Source: Colius striatus (taxonomy: Eukaryota; Chordata; Aves; Coliiformes; Coliidae). Taken from it: DNA of 64,000 nt. Shown in pieces: positions 37,861 to 50,141 of this stretch; position 1 is the stretch's first letter; every line of letters begins with the position of its first letter. The position numbers and the translations under genes are program-made. The notes beneath the pieces were generated by a model. It saw only the letters and a list, made by a program, of their open reading frames with translations. It was not told the DNA's origin and did not search any database. Location: positions 620,001 through 684,000 of the forward strand of contig NC_084774.1 in assembly GCF_028858725.1 (NCBI RefSeq), in the 5' to 3' direction.

Positions 37861-38014
37861 AAGACCTGCTCCTTTTTAGCTTCCAAACCCTCATGCTAGG
37901 GCCCAGGTTTCTTTTCTTGTCTTCCAAAGCCTTGTATCTAGGTCCAAACTTCTGTTTTTAGCATTGAAAGCCTCGTTTTCAGCTTTCCAAAGCATCCCAT
38001 TGGGTCAAACCCCC

Positions 38015-39310
38015 TCCTTTTGAGCTGCCAAGGCCTCCCCTTGGAGGGCACAAGCAGGAGCTGGGCAGATGCTGCCCCTGTGTGTCTCTGTGCCCGTGCG
38101 GCCGCTGCGTGCCGCGTCCCCTCACACCCCAGGCTGCACATGGGCAGTGCCTGGGGGTATCCAGGGAGGGCCTTGGGTGGCCGCCCCTGTGTCAGCGTGT
38201 GCCCGGCACCCCGTGTCCCGTCCCTGCCCACCACACAGCACACACCGGCCCCAGCCTCTCGCCCCCCGCCCTGCAGGGAGCCCTCAGCGCTGAGAAGGGC
38301 CCCTGAGCTCAGCCTTCTCCTCTGCAGGGCCACAGCAGCTCTGGCTGGGATCTCTGTGCTGTGTCAGTGCCCCACAGAGAGCACAGACACACTGAGGCAC
38401 AGACAGTGCTGCTGGGCGGGGAAATGAGCCCTCAGTGCCCTTGGCTGGCCGTGGGGGGCTGAGAGCTTGAGCAAGGGCGAGACACGGAGTGGTGTGAGGG
38501 GGATCCCTCTGCTCTCAGCAGGGGCTGGGGCTGTGCAGGCTCACAGGGGACGGGCACAAAGGGGCAGGAACAGGGCGCTGGGCACCAGGCAGGGGCACAG
38601 CCCGGCTGCCCTGGCTCTGGTCTCACCCACAGCCCATCCTCTGGCCTCACAGCCCTCGCTCAGTTCTCCCTGAGGGCAGCAGAAACGCTGAGGGCTCCTG
38701 TGCAAATCCATCCCTGCACAGACACTGCTCTCTCCTGCTACACTCAGTGCAACTGAACCCCCCTCAACGTCCCGTTTCTGCTCTGTCGCCGCTTCCTCTC
38801 AGAGATGCAGCGAGAGAACAGAGCAGGGCAGGAGCAAGTCCTCAGCTGTTTGGTCTCTGCTGCACAAGTACCACAAAGACAAAGCCTGGACTACACTCCT
38901 TCCTTGAACCATCAGCCATCAGCAAAGGAAGACAGCTTCAGCCAGTCGGTGCACCCCTGCTATTACATCTGGGCACCAGAGACAGGACTCCAGTTTGGCA
39001 GCAAGAAACAGCTGCATTAGCTTATGGCAAGACCCTCCCCAGAAACGTGACACAGAGATGTCAGGACACACGGCAGGCTACAGGAATGGCAGCCTTGGTG
39101 GTGACCTGCTGATCTGTGCTGATCCACCTGCTCATACACAGAGAGAAAGGGAACTGTCCTCAAGAAATAAAACCCCATCTGCCAGAGATCAATGCTGTAA
39201 CCATGGCTCACAGAAATGCCACCATGAAGTACTCGGGTCACTGGGCCAGTTCAAGGAACGCAGCATTTGCTCTGGCACACCACGCTGGGGAGGGGGCTCA
39301 GGATGAGGAG
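38015..39310. other. No gene recognised
   Basis: GC-rich to mixed sequence with overlapping short open frames on both strands (up to 135 codons) and no domain. No known repeat recognised. Confidence 0.35.
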
Positions 39311-39454
39311 GGAACCCCAAAACACCCCAAAAGTCTTCGACACCCCCCAAGAATCTTCAAGGACTCAAACAACCCCAAAAGGCCTAAAAATGTCACAACT
39401 CCCCTCTCCAAAGGCTCCCACATCCTCCCAGTTTATCCCTCAGTAGCCTCCTCT

Positions 39455-39670
39455 CAGTAGCTCCCAGAAGTCCCAAATCCCTCCCCAGGAACCCCCAGTT
39501 CACCCCTAGAGGTCCCCAGTAGCTCCCAGTGACTCCCAGTTCTCCTCACTGCAGCCCCTTGTGCCTCAATGAGCCGTCCAGTAATACCCCGTAGCTCCCA
39601 GTTCACACCCAGTAACTCCCAGTACTTCCCAGTGCCTCCCAGTAGCCACACAGTTCACCCCTCAGAAGTC
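39455..39670. repeat. Short tandem repeat of CCCAGTAGCTCCCAGT type
   Basis: About 200 bases of degenerate tandem units with CTCCCAGT and CCCAGTA, each 10-18 bases. The open frames across it have no other support. Confidence 0.7.
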
Positions 39671-39689
39671 CCAAACAGCTCCTCAGCAA

Positions 39690-39985
39690 CTGCTCCAGCG
39701 TGGCTCCTTCCCACGGGCTGCAGCTCCTCACCAACTGCTCCAGCCTGGGGCCTGCCATGGGGGCAGCTCCTCACACCCTGCCCCAGCGGGGGTCACCCAC
39801 CGCCACAACAGTCCCACGGGGACACACTGCTCCAGCCCGGGGCCCTCCCAGGCTCACAAGCGCTGACACAAACCTGCTCTGCACGGCCACCTCCCCACAG
39901 GCTCCCAGCTGCTGCCAGGAGCTCGCTCCACGATGAGCTTCCAGCACAGCCACAGCCTCCTGCAGCCCACGCCAGCGGGGCACGA
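39690..39985 (-). mobile_element. LTR fragment, minus orientation
   Basis: The reverse complement matches part of the elements at 41,475-42,075 and 53,200-53,500, with shared words such as GCAGCTCCTCACCAACTGCT, CACACCCTGCCCCAGCGGGG and GGCTCACAAGCGCTGACAC. Confidence 0.75.
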
Positions 39986-40189
39986 GCAAGGGCTCCGCGC
40001 GGGGCACGCTGGGAAGCCGAGGCCCCGCCCCCTCCGCCGCACGCCGCCTCTCCCCGGGCGCCGCCCCACAACTACAGCTCCCGGCACGCACCGCGGCTCC
40101 CGCCCGAGGCTTTGGGCGGCAGCGACGCGCTGGGGGTCATGGGAAATGGAGGCTGCGGGGCGCCAACGAGCCTCCGCACCTCCCGCTTT

Positions 40190-41470
40190 TAGGGTCTTTA
40201 TCCCAGTTCTGCAGATTAAACCCCTGGTTTTAGGGTCTAAATCCTTGTATTTGGGGTCTAAACACCCAGTGTTAGAGTCTAAGTCCTGGTTTTTGGTCTG
40301 AACTCCCTGTTTTAGGGTCTAAATCTCCTTTTTTTGGGTCTAAACCCACAGTTTTAGGGTCTAAATCCAGATTTTTGTGGCCTAAAGTCTAGTTTTTAGG
40401 GTCTGAATCCTTGTTTTGAGGTCTATACCACCTGGTTTTGGGTCTAAATCCTCGTATTTGCTGTCTAAACTCCCAGTTTTAGGATCTGGATCCTCTTTTA
40501 TGGCTAAAACCCTAGTTTTAGGGTCTAAATCCTCATTTTTGGGGTCTAAACCCTCGGTTTTAGCACCTAAATCCCCTTATTTTGGTGTCTTAACTCCCAG
40601 TTTTAGGGTCTGGATCCTCGTTTTTAGGACTAACACCCTGGTTTTAGGGTCTAAATCCTTGTATTTTGGGTCTAAAGACCCAGCGTTAGGTCTAAGTCCT
40701 GGTTTTCAGTCTAAACTCCCTGGTTTAGGGTCTAAATCTCCTTTTTTGGGTCTAAACCCACAGTTTTAGGGTCTAAATCCTCATTTTTTGGGCCTAAAGT
40801 CTTGTTTTTAGGGTCTGAATCATTTTTTTGAGGTCTATACCACCTGGTTTTGGGTCTAAATCCTCATTTTTGCTGTCTAAACTCCCGGTTTTAGGGTCTG
40901 GATCCTCGTTTTTACAACTATATCCCTGCTTTTAGGGTCTAAATCCTTATTTTGGGCATCTAAACAACCAGTTTTAGCGTCTAAATCCTCTTTTTCAGTA
41001 TAAATCCTACTGTTTAAGGGTCTAAAGCCTTATTTTAATGCCAAAACTCCTAGTTTTAGGGACTAAATTCTCTGTTTTGGTCAAACCCCCCTGTTTTAAG
41101 GTCTATCTATACCACCTAAATCCCTAGTTTCAGGGTCTAAATCCTTCTATTTGGGGATCTAAACCCACTGTTTTAGGGTCTAAACCCTCATTTTTGGAGT
41201 CTAAAGTCTAGATTTTAGGGTCTAAAGCCTTGTTTTGGGATCTAAACCCCCAGTTGTATACCCATTTTTGGATCTAACCCCAAACTTTTAGGATCTAAAG
41301 CCTCGTTTTTTGGGTCTAAACCCACAGTTTTAGGGTCTAAATCCTCATTTTTTGGGCCTAAAGTCTTGTTTTTAAGGGGTAAATCCTTGTTTTCGGTCTA
41401 GTCCCCCTCTTTTATGCTCTCAATCTCCATTTTTTAGTCTAAACTGACACTTTTGGGGTCTAAATCCTCT
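40190..41470 (+). repeat. TTTAGGG-like 42-bp minisatellite, right array
   Basis: About 30 double units of the type TTTTAGGGTCTAAATCC / TTTTTGGGGTCTAAACCC. It is the inverted counterpart of 37,140-37,860, ends abruptly at 41,475 and passes directly into an LTR piece. The open frame at 40,416-40,769 is a by-product of the repeat. Confidence 0.92.
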
Positions 41471-41474
41471 TTTT

Positions 41475-42075
41475 TGGTGCCCGTGCAGAGCAGGTTTGTG
41501 TCAGCGCTTGTGAGCCTGGGAGGGCCCCGGGCTGGAGCGGTCTGTCCCCGTGGGACTGTTGTGGCGGTGGGTGACCCCCACTGGGGCAGGGTGTGAGGAG
41601 CTGCCCCCATGGCAGGCCCCAGGCTGGAGCAGTTGGTGAGGAGCTGCAGCCCGTGGGAAGGAGCCACGCTGGAGCAGTTGGGGAGGGACTGTCTCCCGTG
41701 GGAGGGAGCCCACAGTGCAGCAGTGGGAAGCGTGAGGAGGCCTCTCCCTGAGCAGCAGCGGCGGCAAAGTCCATCTGTGATGAACTGAGCACAACCCCCA
41801 TGGTCTGCGCTGCTGGGGGGAAGGAAGGGGAGTCCTGGGCAGAGGAGGGGTGGGGGGAGGGGTTTTCCAGGCGTTTTTATTTCTCATTTCCTTGCTCTTC
41901 TTTTGTAATAATCAAACCTTTTCTCCCCAAGTTGAGTCTGTTTTGCCTGTGACGCTCATTGCTGAGTGACCTCTCTGTCCTTAACTCACAAGTGCTTTGT
42001 TATATTTCCCTCTCTCTCCAGTTTAGGAGGGGGAGTGATTTAATGACTGGGTGGACATCAGGCTAAACCACCACA
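41475..42075 (+). mobile_element. LTR 3' part, plus orientation
   Basis: Nearly identical to 53,310-53,913: GTGCAGAGCAGGTTTGTGTC, GGAGCAGTTGG twice (an internal tandem motif), CTTTTGTAATAATCAAACC, CCCCAAGTTGAGTCTGTTTT, GGGAGTGATTTAATGACT, ending GGCTAAACCACCACA. The 5' part is replaced by the minisatellite. Confidence 0.82.
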
Positions 42076-42195
42076 AGTAGAAGCACAATTAAAAATTTCC
42101 TGATGTTGGTAAAATTTAACAGCACTTGAAATGCTATTGAGAGTGGAATGTAAACCAGCTCATCTTATCTAAAACATGATGTTGTCTTTATGCAG

Positions 42196-43191
42196 TGTCC
42201 TGGTTTAGGCCCATCAGGGAACAAAGACCACGATTAGCCCCGAGTACCCAAGTGGCTGAGAATTGCTCAAGGGCAGGGAGAGCTTAATTGCCGCTTAAAG
42301 TTCAGGACAAAGCAGACCAGGCCACTCGGTTTGGGGAAGAAAACAGAGAAACAATTTAATGCAACATCAACTAAAACATACCCCCAAAAACCCAAAACAT
42401 AACCAAAATGAAACAACACAGAGCAATACATCAATGAAGAGTCCAACCAGCCTTTTGAAGAACACCTTCTTGCCACCCCTCCCCTCTTCCCGGGCTCAGA
42501 GCCCTGATCCCGGGGCTTTTACCTTGTCCCCCCCTGAACGGTTCGGGGGGGCAGGCAGTGGGGGTTTCAGTTAGTCTGTTGCAGATAGCTTCTGCCGTTT
42601 GTCCCTCCTCAGGACGGGTGAACTCCACACCAGCCCTCCCTGCGAGTCCGTGGGGTAACTCACACGCATGGCAGCCCTGCACGGGCTGCTCCGATGCCCA
42701 CTGACTCCAAAGGCTGCAGCTCGTCTCTGCCTCTCGTGTGGGGCTGCTCTGCGGCGTGCAGGCTCTCCAGCACGGCCTGGGCCATGGCCCCTCCCCACAC
42801 AGTCCCTCTCCCGTCCGGGCTCACTCACACGGAGCTGCTGGGAACTCTCGGTCCTGCCATGGATCTCCATAGGCTGCAGGGGCACAGCTGCATTCTCGCC
42901 ACGGCTTGCAGAGGGGTCTCTGGACTGTTGCTTCTCTTTCCTTCCTCCTTCTCTGGCTGAAGGGTCCACGTGGTCGCCTCCATCTCGTGTCACTCTTACA
43001 CCTCCTGCCTCGCATTCCAAATTCCCGTCCCCTAAATAGTGCTGGCAGAGGCGCCAAATTGGCCCAGCCGGGCTGGAGGTGGGTGTGAACCCAGGAGCCG
43101 GGGGAGAGTCCGCAAACTCTTTCTCGGGTCTTCACTGCAACCCGCTCCCCCTGGTACTAAGCCAAAAGCTGCTCCTTGCTAAACCAGAACA
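42196..43191 (-). mobile_element. Solo LTR with 5-bp target duplication
   Basis: Left end TGTCCTGGTTTAG and right end CTAAACCAGAACA form 13-base terminal inverted repeats with one mismatch. TGCAG stands directly outside both ends (42,191-42,195 and 43,192-43,196), a 5-bp target site duplication. The element is 996 bases long with no internal coding region, so it is a solo LTR left by recombination. The minus orientation is inferred from an ATTAAA signal and T-rich U5 on that strand. Confidence 0.88.
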
Positions 43192-43196
43192 TGCAG

Positions 43197-45365
43197 TGTC
43201 CAGAAGAAGAGATTTTTCAGGAGTTAGCAAAGTAGTTTAGATTTTAACTTGAAATCTAGATGTCATCACCATTATAATGGACTATTATACAGGAAATCAA
43301 AGTAACTTTCTGAGCAGCTTGGCTATAGAAGTTACTCTACAGTTCAACTAAATCTAGCAGAGAAATAACCATGATGATATTTAGACAAAAATGAAAGTCT
43401 TTCAGACATAATAAAAAGTAAAACCCAAGTCTATACAACTAGTTGAAGCCTGCAACAAAATGACTTGAACTTGCAGAAAGCTGTCATGTCAGAATTTGAT
43501 TAAGGATTGTAAATATTGCCATTTTGTGTCAATAAAGATGCTGATTGTGAAACTGGTTCCTTAAGCTCTCTCTTCAAAATGCTGTTGTATTGCAGTAGAT
43601 GTACTAAGACACAGAAATACTCAGGAAAACTAAAGCAATTAAGCAAATAACTGTATTCTCCTCCACATACTTAGTGGGGAAAGGTGTATTATGTGCTCTC
43701 CCCACCTTGAACAACCTGACTGACACTAGAATGCTTTTAAGAGGTGAATTAGTCTACATGTTGGGCCAAGGAATCTCAAAAGCTTTTGCACTGGTTCTGA
43801 TCCTGAACACCCTAAGGATGCCAGGATCTTGAACTTAGAAGCTGCTAAGAGCTTTATCTGCCACATTACAACAGACTTCTGGATATTTTAAGTTTGTCTC
43901 TCCTTTTCATGTCTTCCAAGATGCCAAACAAGATTTAGACCCTTCTTTGTCATTTGACATCCATGGCAGTCCTGCAACAGCAGCTGCAATGCTAAAAGCC
44001 CACGGTCCCCCTGAGATGCTGTGACTCACCTGCTGTATCATCTCTTTGCATCTCATTTGGACTCCTGAGAACTATCCAGGAAAATGTCATTCCATGGTTT
44101 TCATGGAGACACAGAAATGGTACTCCCAATCTGAGTCTTGCCTGAGAGATTGCAAAGTGTGGAGTGCAAGATAAAAAGGTTCAGGGTGACACCGCAAAAT
44201 CATGATCAAAACAATCTGCTAGTGAATGGCTTCCCCTGATACACAGTATGGTTGTAGGATGAACTAAAGTATTATGCTGGTTTTGAGTTTGTCATGCACA
44301 TTTCACTTCTCTTCATACAGTGAGGGTCATCTAGGTGTGTGTAGGGACTGACTAACCTGGAAAAGCTTAATTAAACTGACCTTGCTATGCACTCTGTAGA
44401 AGCTGTCTTAAAGCCATCAGTAGAACAGTCAAGATATGAAAAACCTTATTTCCCCTTCAGGATGTGGTTAACTTGTTTTTCAAACAAAGGGGGATTTAGT
44501 CTTGCCTGGTGTAACTTAGTCATAAGGTTGACCACAGCATCCTGTCTGTTGCTAGCGAGAGAAAATGAGTCGGGGGATGTGTATGTTGGGGTCTTTTGAA
44601 TAATAACCAAGTTGCTATGGAAACTATTTTTCCATCACACCACCTTACATTAATTCCTCTTGGCCTGTTCCTAGTATCAATGAGTGGAAAAAAACAGGAT
44701 GCTTTTTTTTTTCTGAAATGTGCATTTTCCTTCCTCATACTCATATCAAACTGTCTTTTAACTGATTGCTCTAGACATGTGCCTTTCTGTTACCATGCAA
44801 AAGAAAGATGCATCAGAAAGTCCAGACCTCATTTGAATTTCTATTCTGACTGATCATTAGGTCAGTTGTGTTTCAGCAATTTCCATCTCAAAGTCATAAG
44901 AAAAAGCACAGAACAAACCACAGCATTTAGGCTTAGTAAAGCTTTCTTTTGGTCACCACTTCTGTAGCCTAAACTGCCGTGTGCCACACATTTTGCAGAA
45001 GAAATGCAGGTTTAATAAAGAAACACTTCCTTGGCTGAACATTATCTGGTTGAATTGAATCACTTCACATCCAACACAGGTCTCATCTACACTATAAAAT
45101 TGCTGATGCTAAAGCTATCTAAAAATCATTAAAGCTATAAATAGCATCTACTCTGCCTGAATTCTCTCAGCAGTAATACATCAATAACGCAACATGCCTG
45201 TAAATGCTGTTTTTAAAGGGTCATATATCTATGAGGACTGGATTTTTCAAAGCTATTGAAGTGATGCAGAGCTTTATACTAACATGTACTAATAAACCTT
45301 ATACTAACTTATTGCAATAGTATCAAGCTTATTTTTTCAGACAAAATAAATTCACACAGGAGCTG
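43197..45365. other. AT-rich intergenic DNA, no gene seen
   Basis: About 2.2 kb of AT-rich unique sequence. Open frames are below 90 codons and show no domain. It lies downstream of the T-cell receptor constant gene, whose 3' untranslated region may extend some way in this direction. Confidence 0.45.
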
Positions 45366-45781
45366 TAAAAAGGTCGTGGTTATCTCCTCACACAACACCT
45401 CCCGGGTCCTCCAACTTCCTTGAGGGCAGAAACCGGTTCTGCAAGGGGCCAAGTGATATCTGAAGTTGCCCAAAGATCAGGGGTGAGAAAGCCTCAGGAC
45501 TTATCAGCCTTCATCTCCCGAGGCCCCAAAGACCATCACCGGGAGACACCACGCAAAGGAAAGGAAGAAAAGACCTAATTTACATGCCAAATCGGGGACA
45601 GGTTGTGTCTTTGTCTAGGTGGATAATGTCATCATATGATTTTGTGACTTTGTAACAAATATAAGTCAAGCAAGTTGCCCAGTCAGGTGGGCAAGTTTAT
45701 ACACCCCCTGCCCGCACCGTGCCGAATAAACATCCTTCCTTATCACTCTTGGAGTGACAGAGTCTGTTTCCGCAAGTCAGA
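45366..45781 (+). mobile_element. Possible solo LTR
   Basis: A stretch with LTR-like order: TGTAAAAAGGTCG start, ACAAATATAAGTC TATA-like box near 45,657, AATAAA near 45,725 (CCGAATAAACATCC), and an end near CCGCAAGTCA. The ends and target duplication are not proven. Confidence 0.5.
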
Positions 45782-46694
45782 AGCAGGTTGGATGCTTCTG
45801 TGTAGAAGTGAGAACAGTGGCGTGATCAACTTCTACTTAGCAGGGGGTTAAGAAAAAATACAGTCTCCTCAGTCCACAGAGAAAAAGAAACAGCAAAAGC
45901 AGCTACAAGTCTTGAAATGAAATCCACTGGCCAGGCAGGACTCGGCAGTATGGAAGGTCTGAAGGGGAGGGTGCTCTGTTGTCTTCTGCGTGGTTGTTGT
46001 CAGTAGATTTGACGTTGGCCGTTTGACCCGTTGTGCTGCTGGGACAAGCTCTCCAGCTGCTCTTCACAGTGCTGCTGCCTTGTTTCCACATCAGCCCTTT
46101 AATGCAACCGGGGCTACATGCCATTGTCTGACAGCTGTGAGATCAAGACAGGTAGACACTCACAAAGCTTAACCTGGACTATCTTTTGTGTCTCTTTGTA
46201 TACCTTAATTTAAAAAGCCTCCCCTCTCCTCTCTCTTCTCCCACTACTTCACATGTCAGTGTTTTCAGAGCCTTGCTTTTAACCCCTTATTTGTGTTCAT
46301 TTTTCTCCAGGCTTTGTGCTCTACCACTTGAAATAGTCAGTGAGATCTCTCTCAGGCACTTCTGGTAATACCTGAGTTGTTCTGGCAAAGAAAGTTTGCT
46401 GCAAAGAAAATTTGGGTACCAGACAGCAAGAACTGAGCTTTGGATATGAAAGGGGCTGTTTTCTTGGTGGTTTGGGAGTGACAATGGGACGATTTTCAGG
46501 TGGATTTTTTTGGTTGTTGTTGGGGATGAGGTTTAGATAAGCATTGTGCTTTTTCCCAGAAACCTACAAGAGTTATTTAAAGGGAGCAGGAGCAGGTGAA
46601 CAGGTGTAATGACAGAGAACTACAAAAAGACAAGGGGTCATTCCTGGCATGAGCTTCCAGTTTTTCTATAGATCAAGCTATGTGCTTCCTTACC

Positions 46695-48045
46695 TCAGAA
46701 AAGAAACAGCTTGATGCTCACGAGTGCATTGAAGGCAATACTTTTTGCCAGCAGGACTCTCAAGCCCAACACAGTCACAGAGAGCATGTTTGTTTTCTCC
46801 CCTTCAGCATCTGTTCAGTGATAAAGATGAGAGAGATCATGGTCTAGATTTGGATATTGTGACACTGTCAGAAAGTGGGAAAAAAACCAAACCCAAAGGT
46901 TATCGATTCAGGGGAAGATGATAGAGATACATGACAACAACATGGGAGGAGGATGTCTGTCTACACTGGGTTTTGCTTTATGATGCTTGTCTACTGCTAA
47001 ACCAGCTGCCTTTTAAAGCAGCTGTATTTTGATTCCCCTACCCCTGAGAAAATAGATTTGCATGCATTTACCACCAACATTGTCATGTATCTTCACAATC
47101 TATTAGGTAACTAACCTCGCATAGAGATGTCTGTGGTGTTGCAAATGTTCCCTGTTACTGATTCTTCAGCCTCCTTTTCTGTAGCATGATAATAAAAAAA
47201 TGTTACAAATGATAGTCACATTTTTAAAAGGATTAAACAAAATGTTCACATGACCCTTCCCATAGGAACACGTGGGCAGTACAGCCTGAGGCTCCGCTGC
47301 CCACTCACTAATTCTAAGATTAATGAAGAGGAGGAGATTTCTCCATGCATTTGCAGAAAACAGAAGAATTATTGAATTGCTTTGGGTTTAGTGTTTGAAT
47401 GAGTAAAAAAATCAACCCCCTTTTTCAAGAAAAAGAAACAAAATCCCACCACTGTAACTTTTTGCTGTGTTTACAAAGGCTATTTCAGGCTGTGCCAAGA
47501 TGTTTGCTTCCAGGGGAAACTATTTAGTCATAACTAAATGTGCATTTTTAAAAAAGATTGTGCCTTACTTTTCTCCCAAAAAAAGTAACTCCAAGTTGTT
47601 AAACAGTTCAGATTGTTTATGCTTTTAAACATCTGTCATCTCCACTTGCTCATGTACCAGATGTCTTCCCCATTTCTGCTGGTTACCCAGCACAGCACTC
47701 ACTAGCAGGAGAAACAGCAAGCATCAGAAGATGCTGCCTCCAGAAATAAGTTGCAGCTGTACCACAAAACTGTACCTAGCAATGTTTCTTTGCCATCGTG
47801 TTTGGCTGTGCAAGCCACCTCTGTGCCTTTTGTTGCACTGACCACCTTAATGGTATCGTACAACCCTTCTGATGTCAAAACGGGTGTATTTTGCTCATAT
47901 ATGACTTCATTAGAGGACACCTCCAAGATGACATTCTTTGTATAGAACTTCCTTGCCAAACAAGCTACTTTCTCGGTGTTGCCATCTTCTTCCAGTTTCT
48001 TTGACTTCATCACAATGACTTGTGGGTCAGAACTCCTTATGTTGT
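46695..48045 (-). CDS. TRDC: T-cell receptor delta constant gene, complete
   Basis: Three exons on the minus strand. EX1, 48045-47776 (270 nt), is the Ig-C domain with SDPQVIVMKSKK, the two fold cysteines in VACLARKF and VACTAKHD, and a preceding TTTTTTACAG acceptor. EX2, 47178-47116 (63 nt), is the connecting peptide with one cysteine (GNICNTTD) for the interchain bond and an N-linked site (NTT). EX3, 46810-46695, is the transmembrane segment: NMLSVTVLGLRVLLAKSIAF and then SIKLFLF and stop TGA. Arg and Lys in the membrane are the residues that pair with CD3 in all TCR alpha and delta chains. All introns are phase 1, have GT and AG ends, and the frame is open throughout (about 149 residues). 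The order and motifs match vertebrate TRDC. Given the antibody-like V upstream, it fits the second avian TCR-delta locus rather than the classical TCR-alpha/delta locus, of which no other piece is seen here. Confidence 0.93.
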
Positions 48046-48453
48046 CTGTAAAAAAAATAAAGCATTGTTTGGGCATGATTTGGTTTGATTGCCAACTTGT
48101 CTGAGGTGCTGTCACTTAAAGTTCATATATACTCCAGCTGTGACTAATTCCTGGCTTTATCAATGACTAACTGCCTTTTCTTCCTCATTATTTCTTACTG
48201 CTGCTTCTAAAAGATCAGATCAAAGGCAGAGAGTAGGGGTTTTTATGGGAGCTTTCAGTTCACAGGATTCTAAGCCTCCTTTTTTCCAAAGCTCATTCTT
48301 TATTTATAAGTAAAGGACTTGCAAACCAGAAGAGAACATTTATTTATTCCCTTCCAAGAGTCAAATTATACCGCTTTCTCAACAATTTAATTCCTAAAAA
48401 TAACACTTTGATCAAGGACTGTCTTGCATATTCCAGAGACATAGGAGAATAAC

Positions 48454-48517
48454 TGGTTTTCCTTAACTCTCCCTCCCCTCCCCCAAATCTTCTCCTGATG
48501 TGGCTAAAAGGTTTAAC
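48454..48517 (-). other. Candidate J-delta segment (weak)
   Basis: A 64-base segment 409 bases upstream of the constant gene. It is open in one frame (VKPFSHIRRRFGGGEGELRK) and contains the F-G-x-G core of a J, but has Glu where J segments have Thr. From Phe to the splice site it is 34 bases, as in known J-delta, and it ends in phase 1 before GT, which suits TRDC EX1. The donor is poor (GTTATT). A degenerate RSS precedes it. It could be a diverged J, a dead J or chance. It is the only F-G-x-G candidate I found between D and C. Confidence 0.35.
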
Positions 48518-48544
48518 CACAGCAAGAGTAACAGGACAAAGAGA
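48518..48544 (-). promoter_or_regulatory. Candidate J recombination signal (degenerate)
   Basis: On the plus strand CACAGCA (5 of 7 with CACAGTG), an 11-base spacer, then ACAAAGAGA (6 of 9 with ACAAAAACC). Spacer length is one short of 12. Weak on its own; it has value only because of its place next to the F-G-x-G frame. Confidence 0.3.
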
Positions 48545-50102
48545 TGTCAGTTTGTTGCTTCACTATTGTGCAAAGTTACCCCAATGAATGACATTGCAGA
48601 AATGAAGTGCTGCTGCTGGACTGGGGTCAAGGTTGATCTTTTCTAGAACAAATGCTCAGATGCAAGAACGACTTTTGTCTCTAAGATGGGGAAGTAGGAG
48701 AGAAGCAATCAGAAGTCTGTGAATTGTGGATCTCCACTTCTCCAGGAGTTCCTGACAAGGTCAAGAACTTTCAGCTATGGGGAAAGTTTTCCTCACTAGA
48801 CATTGCACGTGCTGTGAGCTATTCCGACACATCAGGAGACAATGAAAAAGAGTAATACTGGTACTTGGTTCAACAAAAATTCTTTTGCTTGTTCTGAAAA
48901 GTGTGACCTTTCTCATCCATCTGCTGTGACATATTGTTTGTTCCACAGCTCCAGGGGCAGTTAGAAGTATAATGCAGAATTGGTATAATAAACTGATTTG
49001 AAGGGAAGAACAACCCGAGGCCAATGAACTTCTGATGTCCATGGACAAATCTTCTTACAAGCTTCCTTAAATTAGTGTAATAACCTTCAGAGGTAATGTT
49101 TTAGTGTTAAGAAACCAACAAACTTCAAGGCATGACAAATGTGCCCGAGCATTGGAGCTTTGAAAGAGCTTAAAAGATGCTGATAAGCTTTCAGAGGATT
49201 TGAAATCCCTGCTCTCTCATCTTTCCAAAGAGTTACTCTGAAACTTTTATATACTTTTCTTTTTCAGTTTCGAAGGCATTTTAGAGTTCAGTTCCCAATT
49301 CCAAGCAACACACACGAATGATAAAGGTTTCACAACTGCAGAAGCCTTAATTTCAACTACACAGCAGCAGCCTTCTCAAGGAATTTCTTATGACATACAA
49401 GTAATGAAACATGATTGCTTAAACTTGAAAGAGATGTCTTTTCAGGAAACAGTGGTCTCAAAATAATTCAGTAGCCAACAAATCATTGTGATTTCTTGAA
49501 AAATAAAATATCTTTGCCCTCAGATCATAGATGGAGAAACCAGGCTGGTTCCACATACAAATGTCAGGACAAGATTAGCAACATGAATTTTGATAAAATC
49601 AAGAAACTGAAGGGAATCATCCAGCGTGCTTCCTTGCCAGACAGAGCTCAGCTTATGAAGGCTGGTTAGACAGACAAGAAAAGATTTACATGTCCAGCTT
49701 GTCAGGAGCATGCTGATGGATCTCTTTGCTAAAAAGAGGTGCATTAGGCTTTGAATTTTGCATGGCATCTGCCTTGCAGGGTGGTCAAAAGATCTTTCAG
49801 GTGTAACATTTTTCTCAATACAGGACACTTTTTTAAGGTTTGATCAAGGGGCTCTGATTTTCTTCTTTTTCCACATTTTCTTCCAAAACTGGAAAGGGAA
49901 AAACAATAATGAAATAGTTCAATGATTTCAAAGTGAGGACAGAATTTCCAGCTTCTACCTTTCATCCACCTTTTAGAAACCCTTTGAGCTCTATTCCCAG
50001 GATAAACAGAAATATTAAAAGAATGTTGCATTTGCCTCCTTAATCATTTCAGTCACTCAGCTTCTTTTTTCCCCAAAATATGTTGCCTTTTTTCCTCCTC
50101 TA

Positions 50103-50141
50103 GGTTTTTGTACAGGACCCTATGCTGTTTATATCATTGTG
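50103..50141 (-). promoter_or_regulatory. RSS with 23-bp spacer, 3' of D
   Basis: Minus-strand reading: heptamer CACAATG (6 of 7), spacer of exactly 23 bases (50,134-50,112), nonamer ACAAAAACC (9 of 9, perfect). It would pair with a 12-bp-spacer signal of a J segment. Confidence 0.95.

Noticed and set aside
40190..41470. Interstitial telomere
   Set aside because: The unit is a degenerate 42-bp minisatellite; tandem TTAGGG is absent.
49520..49580. Minus-strand VCGTSLVSPS as a J segment
   Set aside because: It has Val in place of the second motif Gly, no splice donor at the proper place and no recombination signal upstream.
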